A stretch of DNA of 14,680 bases, taken from contig JAJYTX010000023.1 in NCBI GenBank assembly GCA_021792815.1, positions 1 through 14,680 on the forward strand, written 5' to 3'. Below the pieces are notes generated by a model. The model was given only the letters and a program-made list of their open reading frames with translations. It ran no database searches and had not been told where the DNA came from. Made by a program: the position numbers and the translations under genes. Source of the stretch: Pseudomonadota bacterium (GTDB lineage: Bacteria > Pseudomonadota > Gammaproteobacteria > Steroidobacterales > Steroidobacteraceae). This document shows, one piece after another, positions 1-6,345 of the stretch (positions are counted from its first letter, which is position 1; each line of letters begins with the position of its first letter).

Positions 1-1
1 C

Positions 2-106
2 TTCCGGTTCGCCGAGGAGCGCTGGCGCGAGGCCCGGCCGCGGCTCGCCGCCTGGTACGACGCCGTCAGCCAGCGGCCCTCGCTCCTCGCGACCCGACCG
101 TCCTAG
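2..106 (+). CDS. Glutathione S-transferase-like protein, C-terminal fragment
   Basis: This is the last 34 codons of a gene that begins before the window, ending at TAG (104-106). The visible peptide includes RPRLAAWYDAVSQRPS followed by LLATRPS. That pattern (hydrophobic-AAWY-x3-x-RPS-x-x-x-T-RP) is typical of the final helix of the GST C-terminal domain in bacterial glutathione S-transferases, which conjugate glutathione to electrophiles or act in related thiol chemistry. The fragment holds no catalytic or glutathione-binding residues, so subfamily and substrate cannot be judged. It runs tail to tail into rdgC with a 15-base gap and no obvious terminator. The family call rests on one short motif. 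Confidence 0.6.
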   Translation, partial: FRFAEERWREARPRLAAWYDAVSQRPSLLATRPS

Positions 107-121
107 ACGACCTCCCCGGAC

Positions 122-1087
122 TCACCCCGCGCTCGCCGCCGCGGCCTGCGCGGGGCGCCCGGCGGACTCCGGCCGCAGGCCCGGCTGTTCGCCGCCCTGC
201 GGCTCACCCAACTCCTGAGCGAGCTCCGCCAGCAGCTTCGACAGCTCGCCGGCCATCACGGTGAAGTCGATGTCGAACTGCTCGATGGGATCGGTCTGCC
301 CGTCCTCGGCTTTTTCCGGCCCGAGATCCAGGAACTCCAGCCGCCTGATCTGCAGCTTTTCCGTCAGGACGAACGACACCCGGCCGCGCCAGGTCAATCC
401 CAACTGGGTGGGACGCTTGCCGCCGGCCAGATGCGCGCGGATATCCCTGCCGTCGAGCGCGTGCCGGCGGTAGCGGATGGTCGCCCTGGCGGCGTCGCCG
501 GACTGCAGCTCCAGATCCTGCTCGATCGAAAACGGCCCGGCGGGCCCCGGCTGGGTCAACCACGCCGCCATGCAGCCGCTCACCGAGCGCTGCGCGTCCC
601 ACGCCTGAACCGGGAGGCTGCCGAGCGTGTCGCGCAGCGTCTCGAGCAGTTCCTCCGCGCGGGCCGCACTGCCGGTGTCGACCACCAGCCAGCCCTGCGC
701 AGCCTCGATCCACGCCCGCGTGACGGTGCGGCGGGTGAGGGCCCGCGCCCGCAACTCGTCGGCAACCTGCATCCTCAGCGCACGCATCTGCCGGCGCCCG
801 AGCGCAAAACCCTGGGACTGCGCCTGTTCGCGTGCGCGCACTTCGGCCTGCTGGCGGATGACCGAGGCCGGCAGCAGCTTCTGATCGATCCCGAGTGCGA
901 GCAGCTGCTGCCCGCCCACCGTGTGCAGCAGCCGATCCGCCGGACTGGCGCTGACCCAGCCGAGGCTGCGCATCTGCAGCGCACTGCACGGCTGCAACGG
1001 CCGGCCGCCGAGCGCTTCCTCGAGTCGCGCCGCGGACCAGCTCCATGGCTCGGACAGACGGTACACCGTGAGATTCTTGAACCACAT
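122..1087 (-). CDS. rdgC: Recombination-associated protein RdgC
   Basis: The 321-residue product matches RdgC along its whole length: N-terminal MWFKNLTVYRLS, a central LLPASVIRQQ, then GWLVVDTGSAARAEELLETL, LGSLPV and the C-terminal FDIDFTVMAGELSKLLAEL. RdgC forms a ring-shaped dimer that binds double-stranded DNA without sequence preference and restrains RecA activity during recombination and replication restart; it is a cytoplasmic or nucleoid protein. I chose the ATG at 1087 because MWFKNL is the conserved start. The frame stays open 34 codons further upstream to 1189, but that part is Arg/Ala-rich and unlike the family. E. coli RdgC has about 303 residues; the excess here is mostly a Gly/Pro/Ala-rich tail of some 26 residues after the conserved end. 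No clear Shine-Dalgarno is visible. A TATACT hexamer lies about 40 bases upstream of the start. The gene diverges from the EamA transporter gene. Confidence 0.95.
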   Translation of the reverse strand: MWFKNLTVYRLSEPWSWSAARLEEALGGRPLQPCSALQMRSLGWVSASPADRLLHTVGGQQLLALGIDQKLLPASVIRQQAEVRAREQAQSQGFALGRRQMRALRMQVADELRARALTRRTVTRAWIEAAQGWLVVDTGSAARAEELLETLRDTLGSLPVQAWDAQRSVSGCMAAWLTQPGPAGPFSIEQDLELQSGDAARATIRYRRHALDGRDIRAHLAGGKRPTQLGLTWRGRVSFVLTEKLQIRRLEFLDLGPEKAEDGQTDPIEQFDIDFTVMAGELSKLLAELAQELGEPQGGEQPGLRPESAGRPAQAAAASAG

Positions 1088-1127
1088 GATGGCGGCGGGG
1101 CGCGGATCGCTGATGAACGGGGCGCGC

Positions 1128-1133
1128 AGTATA
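1128..1133 (-). promoter_or_regulatory. Candidate -10 element of rdgC
   Basis: Read on the minus strand the hexamer is TATACT, one mismatch from the sigma-70 consensus. It sits 40 bases upstream of the rdgC ATG, which would give a short leader. No convincing -35 is present at 16-18 bases. The longer string CGCTATACT also occurs upstream of the STAND regulator (8907-8915). Confidence 0.4.
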
Positions 1134-1256
1134 GCGGCCGGCGCGGCGCGGATCCGCAGCGATCGGGCCCGCGCAGCACGGACTCGCACGGCGCAGGGCG
1201 GTGACGTAGCCTATGGAGCGAGGCGGGCAAGCCGGCCCGCGCAGGAAACCCTCTCA

Positions 1257-2147
1257 ATGAATGCGCGCACGTGGCTCGTGTTCGTGGCGCTCGGCATCAT
1301 CTGGGGCGTACCGTACCTGTTCATCAAGCTCGCCGTGCGGGAGCTTTCCCCGTTCGATGTCGCCTGGGGCCGCATCACCCTCGCCGCCCTCATCCTGGCG
1401 CCGATCGCCTGGCGGCGCCGCTCGCTGTCGGTGCTCAACACGCATCGCGGCGCGGTATGCGCCTTCGGCCTGCTGGAGTTCGCGATTCCCTACACGCTGC
1501 TCGCCCTGGGCGAGCGCTGGATCCCCTCCTCCGTCGCCGGCATCCTCATCGCGGCGGTGCCGCTCACCATGGTGCCGATCTCGCGGCTGTTCGGCGTGCA
1601 CGAGCGGTTGGGATGGCGGCGCCTCGGCGGTCTGCTGCTCGGAGTGGCCGGGGTCGCCACCCTGGTCGGCTTCGGCACGGTGTCGGGCGCGAGCGGCTGG
1701 GCCGGCGTCGGCTGCATGGTCATCGTCACCACCTGCTATGCAACCGGACCACTCATCGTCCAGAGACACCTGCGTGAGGTCGATTCGGTGGGATCGGTGG
1801 CCGCAAGCCTGCTGGTGGCGAGCGCCGTGCTGCTGGTCCCGGCGGCGCTCACGCTGCCCGGACATCCGCCGGGCGGACTCGCGCTTGGCTCGATCGCGGT
1901 ACTCGGGATCCTTTGCACCGGGCTGTCGATGATGGGGATGTTCTATCTGATCAAACGCGCCGGCGCCGCGCGCACCTCGGTCGTCACCTACATCAACCCG
2001 GCGGTGGCGGCGCTGCTCGGGCTGTTCGTGCTGCACGAGCGTCTCGGGCTGTCGGGACTCGCCGGCCTGGTGCTCATTCTGCTCAGCTGCTGGCTGGCCA
2101 CCCACGGCGCGCACCCGCGGCGTGCGCCGGCCATGGAGCGCGGCTGA
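1257..2147 (+). CDS. EamA/DMT-superfamily inner-membrane transporter
   Basis: A 296-residue, strongly hydrophobic protein made of two repeated EamA halves (roughly residues 5-137 and 150-285), about ten membrane helices in all. Family hallmarks are WGVPYLFIKLAV at 16-27, the ERWIPSSVAGILIAAVPL stretch near 86-103, and YINPAVAALLGLFVLHERL at 245-263, where the NP-to-ExL pattern closes the second repeat. DMT permeases export or import amino acids, purines, sugars or cations; the substrate cannot be told from sequence alone. The start is the ATG at 1257, preceded by AGGAAA at 1243-1248, a good Shine-Dalgarno at 8 bases. It is divergent from rdgC and convergent with cyoD, and appears monocistronic. 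The longer frame starting at 921 overlaps rdgC and is unlikely to be used. Confidence 0.88.
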   Translation: MNARTWLVFVALGIIWGVPYLFIKLAVRELSPFDVAWGRITLAALILAPIAWRRRSLSVLNTHRGAVCAFGLLEFAIPYTLLALGERWIPSSVAGILIAAVPLTMVPISRLFGVHERLGWRRLGGLLLGVAGVATLVGFGTVSGASGWAGVGCMVIVTTCYATGPLIVQRHLREVDSVGSVAASLLVASAVLLVPAALTLPGHPPGGLALGSIAVLGILCTGLSMMGMFYLIKRAGAARTSVVTYINPAVAALLGLFVLHERLGLSGLAGLVLILLSCWLATHGAHPRRAPAMERG

Positions 2148-2195
2148 CGCCGCCGGAAACACCTCCGGGCCGGCTCAACCGACCCCGGGGGGCGG

Positions 2196-2220
2196 CCCGG
2201 GCGCGTTGCGCGGCGCCGGG
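2196..2220. terminator. Hairpin between the convergent EamA and cyoD genes
   Basis: CCCGG (2196-2200) pairs with CCGGG (2216-2220), with an inner CGCG/CGCG stem closing a TTG loop. It lies in the 78-base gap between two convergent genes, where a bidirectional terminator would be expected. There is no T-run on either side, so it is not a textbook intrinsic terminator. Confidence 0.3.
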
Positions 2221-2225
2221 TGGGA

Positions 2226-2603
2226 TCAGCGTACCCGGCCGTGCATGACCCCGGGCATCATGTTGAGGTCGAGGTGGTGCATGATCCAGATCGAGCCGCC
2301 GAGGATGATGCCGACCACGATCGCCGTGTACAGCAGCGCCATCAGGTTCCAGCGCTGCCCCTCCGAGCCGTTGACGTGCAGGAAGTACACCACGTGCACG
2401 ATGATCTGCGCCACGGCGAACCCGGCGATGAGCAGCGGCGTCCCGGCCACCGAGTGGCTCATCACCAGCACGAACGGAATCGCCGTCAGGAGGATGGCGA
2501 GCAGGAAGCCGATGACGTACTGCCGGTGCGTCGCGCCGTGCGCGCCGCCCTGCCCCCCGTGCGGCGCGTGACCGGCGACCGCCTCATTGGCGACGTTCAT
2601 CAT
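2226..2603 (-). CDS. cyoD: Cytochrome bo3 ubiquinol oxidase subunit IV
   Basis: A 125-residue protein with a His/Gly-rich N-terminal tail (residues 11-27) and three membrane helices at about 29-48, 55-76 and 87-110. The segments [30 protein letters not shown] and [25 protein letters not shown] in order are characteristic of CyoD. This small subunit has no cofactors and supports assembly and CuB binding of subunit I. Its ATG overlaps the cyoC stop in an ATGA arrangement (2600-2603), so translation is probably coupled. A second ATG follows directly, leaving the exact first residue open. It is the last cyo gene in the window: no cyoE follows, and the next gene is the convergent EamA transporter. 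Confidence 0.93.
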   Translation of the reverse strand: MMNVANEAVAGHAPHGGQGGAHGATHRQYVIGFLLAILLTAIPFVLVMSHSVAGTPLLIAGFAVAQIIVHVVYFLHVNGSEGQRWNLMALLYTAIVVGIILGGSIWIMHHLDLNMMPGVMHGRVR

Positions 2604-3295
2604 CGGGCCACCCCGAACAGGTACACCAGGGAGAACACCCCGACCCAGATGATGTCGAGGAAGTGCCAGAACAGGCTCAGGCAGTTCAGGCGCGTCTGCA
2701 CGGAGGGCGTCAGCCCCTTCTTCAGCACCGACACCATCATCACCGCCATGAAGATCAGCCCGCAGGTCACGTGCAGTCCATGCGTCGCCACCAGGGTGAA
2801 GAAGCTCGAGAGAAAGGCGCTGCGGCCGGGACCGGCGCCGATCGCCACCAGGTGCGCGAACTCGTGCACCTCCATGCCAACGAAGCCGAGGCCGAGCACG
2901 AAGGTCAGGGCCAGCCAGCCGACGGTGGCGTTGCGCTGCCCGCGATTCATCGCAAGCGTGGCGAGCCCGCAGGTAAAGCTGCTGACGAGCAGGAACAGGG
3001 TCTCGACCAGCACGTAAGGCAGCTCGAACAGCTGCTGTCCCGCAGGCCCGCCGGCCGTATGGCCATGCAGCACCGAATAGGTGGCGAACAGCCCGGAGAA
3101 CAGCAGGCAGTCGCTCATCAGGTAGATCCAGAAGCCGAGCTGCGCCGTGGCGGCCACGTCATGCTGGTGCTCGACCTGGAAATCGACCGCATCGCCCGCC
3201 TGGCGCAGATCGCGCAGCGCCTGCGCGCCGTGCTCCGCATAACCGGGCTTCAGCGCCAGCGCGCCGTCCTGCATCAGCATCCGATCGGTTGACAT
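2600..3295 (-). CDS. cyoC: Cytochrome bo3 ubiquinol oxidase subunit III
   Basis: A 231-residue heme-copper oxidase subunit III with five predicted membrane helices (about 52-72, 92-112, 124-142, 159-181 and 206-228). Hallmarks are [20 protein letters not shown] at 54-73, the [15 protein letters not shown] segment near 98-112, GMEVHEF near 140-146, [12 protein letters not shown] near 162-173, and [20 protein letters not shown] at 209-228. Subunit III binds lipid and stabilises subunit I; it carries no redox centre. It is about 27 residues longer than E. coli CyoC, all at the soluble N-terminus. The ATG at 3295 is three bases after the cyoB stop, with GGGGAG about ten bases upstream as ribosome binding site. 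The stop overlaps the cyoD start. Confidence 0.95.
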   Translation of the reverse strand: MSTDRMLMQDGALALKPGYAEHGAQALRDLRQAGDAVDFQVEHQHDVAATAQLGFWIYLMSDCLLFSGLFATYSVLHGHTAGGPAGQQLFELPYVLVETLFLLVSSFTCGLATLAMNRGQRNATVGWLALTFVLGLGFVGMEVHEFAHLVAIGAGPGRSAFLSSFFTLVATHGLHVTCGLIFMAVMMVSVLKKGLTPSVQTRLNCLSLFWHFLDIIWVGVFSLVYLFGVAR

Positions 3296-3298
3296 CGC

Positions 3299-5272
3299 TT
3301 ACACGCTCCCCGGCTGCACACGTCCATGCAGACCTTCGGTCCGCCTGACTTCATCGGCGCCGATGTGCCAGTCGCGCTCGTCGTCGAAGGCATGACGGAT
3401 CAGGGTCACGAGCACACCGGCCAGGCCGGCGAGCGCCAGCCACCAGATGTGCCACACCATCGAGAAACCGCTCACCAGGGCGAACCCCGCCATGATGATG
3501 CCGGCGCTCTTGTTGCGCGGCATGTGGATCGGCGCGAAGCTCGAGGCCTTGAGCTCGACACCCCGCTGCTTCATGTCCCAGAACGCATCGCGGGCGCGTA
3601 CCACCGGGATACGCGCGAAATTGTAGGCCGGCGCCGGCGAGGGCAGCGACCACTCCAGCGTCCGTCCGTTCCAGAAATCGCCCGTCAGGTCACGCGTCTG
3701 CTCGCGCTGGCGGATGCTGACCACCAGCTGCACGAGCTGCAGCAGGATGCCGGCGAAGATGATGGCCGCGCCGCAGGCGGCAACGATGAACAGCGGATGC
3801 CAGGCCGCGACGTTGTAGTGATCCATGCGGCGCGTCGCGCCCATCAGCCCGAGAATGTACAGCGGCATGAAGGCCACGTAGAAGCCGATGAACCAGCACC
3901 AGAAGGCCCATTTGCCGATGCGCTCATTGAGCGGGAAGCCGAGGATCTTCGGCGCCCAGTAGGCGAGCGCGGCGAACACCCCGAACACCACGCCACCGAT
4001 GATGGTGTTGTGGAAGTGCGCGACCAGGAACAGGCTGTTGTGCAGCACGAAGTCCGCCGGCGGCTCGGCGAGCAGCACGCCGCTCATGCCGCCGATGGTG
4101 AAGGTGATCATGAAGCCTATGGTCCACAGCATCGGCGTGCTGAACCGCACCCGGCCGCGGTACATGGTGAACAGCCAGTTGAAGATCTTCACCCCGGTCG
4201 GCACGGCGATGATCATGGTGGTGATGCCGAAAAAGGCGTTGACGTTGCCGCCGCTGCCCATGGTGAAGAAATGGTGCAGCCACACCATCATCGACAGCAG
4301 CGCGATCGCCATGGTGGCGTAGACCATCGAGGTGTAGCCGAACAGCGGCTTGCCGGAGAAGGTCGGCACGATCTCGGAATACACCCCGAACATCGGCAGC
4401 ACCAGGATGTACACCTCGGGGTGGCCCCAGATCCAGATGAGGTTGAGGTACATCATCGGATCGCCGCCGAGGCTGTTGCCGAAGAAATGCATGCCCAGGT
4501 AGCGGTCCAGGCTGAGCAGCGCCAGCGTCACGGTCAGGATGGGGAACACCGCGACGATCAGGATGTTGGTGCAGAGCGCGGCCCAGGTGAACACCGGCAT
4601 GCGCATCAGCGTCATCCCCGGGGCGCGCATCTTGAGGATGGTGGCGATGAAGTTCACGCCCGACAGCGTCGTGCCGATGCCGGAGATCTGCAGCGCCCAG
4701 ATGTAGTAATCGACGCCGACGCCGGGACTGTAGTGCAGCTCCGAGAGCGGCGGATAGGCGAGCCAGCCGGCGCGCGAGAAGTTGCCCACGGCGAGCGAGA
4801 TGTTGATCAGGATCGCGCCCGCCACGGTCAGCCACAGGCTGAGATTGTTGAGGAACGGAAAGGCGACGTCGCGCGCGCCGATCTGCAGCGGCAGGATGCA
4901 GTTCATCAGCCCGATGACCATCGGCATCGCCATGAAGAAAATCATGATCGTGCCGTGGGCGCTGAACACCTGGTCGAAGTGCTGCGGCGGCAGGTAGCCG
5001 AGGTTGTGCCCGTAGGCGAGCGCCTGCTGCAGGCGCATCATGATCGCGTCCGCGAAGCCGCGCAGCAGCATCACCACGCCGAGGATCAGGTACATGATGC
5101 CGATCTTCTTGTGGTCCACCGTGGTGAGCCACTCGCTCCACAGGTACTTCCATTTGCCCAGGTAGGTGACGGTCCCGAGTACGGCCAGCACGCACAGCAC
5201 CATGAACGCGACCGCGCCCATGATGATGGGATTGGTGTAGGGAATGGCACCGAGGGTCAGCTTGCCGAACAT
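3299..5272 (-). CDS. cyoB: Cytochrome bo3 ubiquinol oxidase subunit I
   Basis: The 657-residue catalytic subunit oxidises ubiquinol, reduces O2 to water and pumps protons across the inner membrane. Residue numbers coincide with E. coli CyoB. Quinol-site residues are R71, D75, H98 and Q101. Heme b ligands are H106 and H421. CuB ligands are H284, H333 and H334, with cross-link partner Y288. The heme o3 ligand is H419. N124, D135 and N142 of the D-channel and K362 of the K-channel are all present. The core runs through [29 protein letters not shown] and [11 protein letters not shown]. All these key residues are intact, so the enzyme should be a pumping A-type oxidase. The ATG follows the cyoA TGA with no gap (TGAATG), implying coupled translation; cyoC follows after three bases. 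Confidence 0.98.
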   Translation of the reverse strand: MFGKLTLGAIPYTNPIIMGAVAFMVLCVLAVLGTVTYLGKWKYLWSEWLTTVDHKKIGIMYLILGVVMLLRGFADAIMMRLQQALAYGHNLGYLPPQHFDQVFSAHGTIMIFFMAMPMVIGLMNCILPLQIGARDVAFPFLNNLSLWLTVAGAILINISLAVGNFSRAGWLAYPPLSELHYSPGVGVDYYIWALQISGIGTTLSGVNFIATILKMRAPGMTLMRMPVFTWAALCTNILIVAVFPILTVTLALLSLDRYLGMHFFGNSLGGDPMMYLNLIWIWGHPEVYILVLPMFGVYSEIVPTFSGKPLFGYTSMVYATMAIALLSMMVWLHHFFTMGSGGNVNAFFGITTMIIAVPTGVKIFNWLFTMYRGRVRFSTPMLWTIGFMITFTIGGMSGVLLAEPPADFVLHNSLFLVAHFHNTIIGGVVFGVFAALAYWAPKILGFPLNERIGKWAFWCWFIGFYVAFMPLYILGLMGATRRMDHYNVAAWHPLFIVAACGAAIIFAGILLQLVQLVVSIRQREQTRDLTGDFWNGRTLEWSLPSPAPAYNFARIPVVRARDAFWDMKQRGVELKASSFAPIHMPRNKSAGIIMAGFALVSGFSMVWHIWWLALAGLAGVLVTLIRHAFDDERDWHIGADEVRRTEGLHGRVQPGSV

Positions 5273-6160
5273 TCAGTCTCTCCCGCCGGCACTCGCCACC
5301 ATCCGGCCGGGGGCGAATTTGCCGTCGACGATCTGTGGAAACAGGCCGGGCAAGACCGCGGAGTAATACTCCACCGGGACGTTCTCGCTCGGCGCATCGA
5401 GCGCGGTGTAGGCGGCGGCATCGAGGTTGCGGGTCGAGGACCTGACCTTGGTGAGCCAGCGGGCGAAATCGCCCTTCGACAGGGCGAGCGCCTCGAACGT
5501 CATGCCCGAGAAGCCGTCGCCGCTGAAATTCGCGGACAGTCCGCGGTAGGTGCCGGGCTCGCTCGCCAGCAGGTTCACCGCCGTCTGCATGTTGGCCATG
5601 GCGTAGATCTGGCTGCCGAGCCGCGGGATGAAAAACGAATTCATGACCGTCGCCGAGGTGATGTGAAACACCACCGGCACGCCGACCGGCATCGCCACCT
5701 GGTTCACGGTCGCCACCCCGAGCTGCGGGTAGATGAACAGCCACTTCCAGTTCATCGCCACCGCATCGATGCGCACCGGCTTGACGGTCGAGGCCAGCGG
5801 CTTGAACGGATCGAGCTCATGGGACGTCCGCCAGCAGATCGTCCCGAGGATGGCGATGATGACCATGGGGATCGCCCAGACCACCACCTCGATCTTCGTC
5901 GAGTGCGACCAGTTCGGCTGGTAATCGGCCCGCTCGCTCGAGGCCCGGTAGCGCCAGGCGAACACCAGCGTCATCACGATCACCGGAATCACCACCAGCA
6001 GCATCAGCGCGGTGGCAGTGAGGATGATGGTGCGCTCCTGCATCCCGATCGGCCCCTTCGGGTCGAGCAGCGCCCAGTGACAGCCGCCGAGCAGCAGGGT
6101 CGCCGGCAGGGGCAGCAGTCGGCGGAATCGGGCAAAGCGGGAAGCAGGGGGGCGATTCAT
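5273..6160 (-). CDS. cyoA: Cytochrome bo3 ubiquinol oxidase subunit II, lipoprotein
   Basis: With the ATG at 6160 the product has 295 residues. It has an Arg-rich signal peptide ending in lipobox LLGGC (Cys27, lipidated), two membrane helices (about 44-70 and 91-110), and a periplasmic cupredoxin domain from about 118. The domain carries AMNWKWLFIYPQLGVATVNQ and TVMNSFFIPRLGSQIYAM. The cysteines and histidines that bind CuA in cytochrome c oxidases are absent, as expected for a quinol oxidase. The frame is open back to a TTG at 6196, adding 12 residues, but that would bury the signal peptide and starts inside a hairpin. AAGAAAAGG sits too far upstream (about 18 bases) to be an ideal ribosome site for the ATG, so the start is likely rather than certain. 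It is the first gene of the cyoABCD operon. Confidence 0.95.
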   Translation of the reverse strand: MNRPPASRFARFRRLLPLPATLLLGGCHWALLDPKGPIGMQERTIILTATALMLLVVIPVIVMTLVFAWRYRASSERADYQPNWSHSTKIEVVVWAIPMVIIAILGTICWRTSHELDPFKPLASTVKPVRIDAVAMNWKWLFIYPQLGVATVNQVAMPVGVPVVFHITSATVMNSFFIPRLGSQIYAMANMQTAVNLLASEPGTYRGLSANFSGDGFSGMTFEALALSKGDFARWLTKVRSSTRNLDAAAYTALDAPSENVPVEYYSAVLPGLFPQIVDGKFAPGRMVASAGGRD

Positions 6161-6345
6161 GGTGGTGGCGCCGCAAGACCTTTTCTTAAGCGGCAAAAGC
6201 TTGCCGTCGGCCCTGCGGTTTGTCCTTAGTCCACCCTGAATTCCTCTTAAGCTTTCTAAAATCTTGCGCTTTCCAAGCTTTTGTCATCGTTCGACATTGC
6301 GTCGCCGACTTCGATATGCCGCCGGCCGTCCACGGCTGCCCTCGG
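6161..6345 (-). promoter_or_regulatory. cyoA leader and presumed promoter region, with repeats
   Basis: This 185-base gap lies between the STAND regulator stop and cyoA. Its middle (about 6181-6290) is much richer in A/T than its surroundings, as promoter DNA often is. Two copies of TCTTAAGC lie at 6184-6191 and 6245-6252. CAAAAGCTTG at 6194-6203 has its exact reverse complement CAAGCTTTTG at 6274-6283. AAGCTT occurs three times. A short hairpin (CGGCAA/TTGCCG, 6191-6206) precedes cyoA. I find no clear -35/-10 pair: ATGACA and TTGGAA are possible -35 elements on the minus strand, but their -10 partners are weak. The operon's promoter is inferred from position and composition. Confidence 0.45.

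Noticed and set aside
6161..6196. TTG start at 6196 for cyoA
   Set aside because: It adds 12 residues ahead of a good lipoprotein signal peptide and begins in a hairpin; the ATG at 6160 is preferred.
3326..6229. A very long open frame (967 codons) on the plus strand, antisense to cyoB and cyoA
   Set aside because: Its product is dominated by His, Arg, Glu, Gln, Asp and Gly with no fold-like pattern, as expected opposite a high-GC membrane-protein gene. cyoA and cyoB on the other strand are certain.
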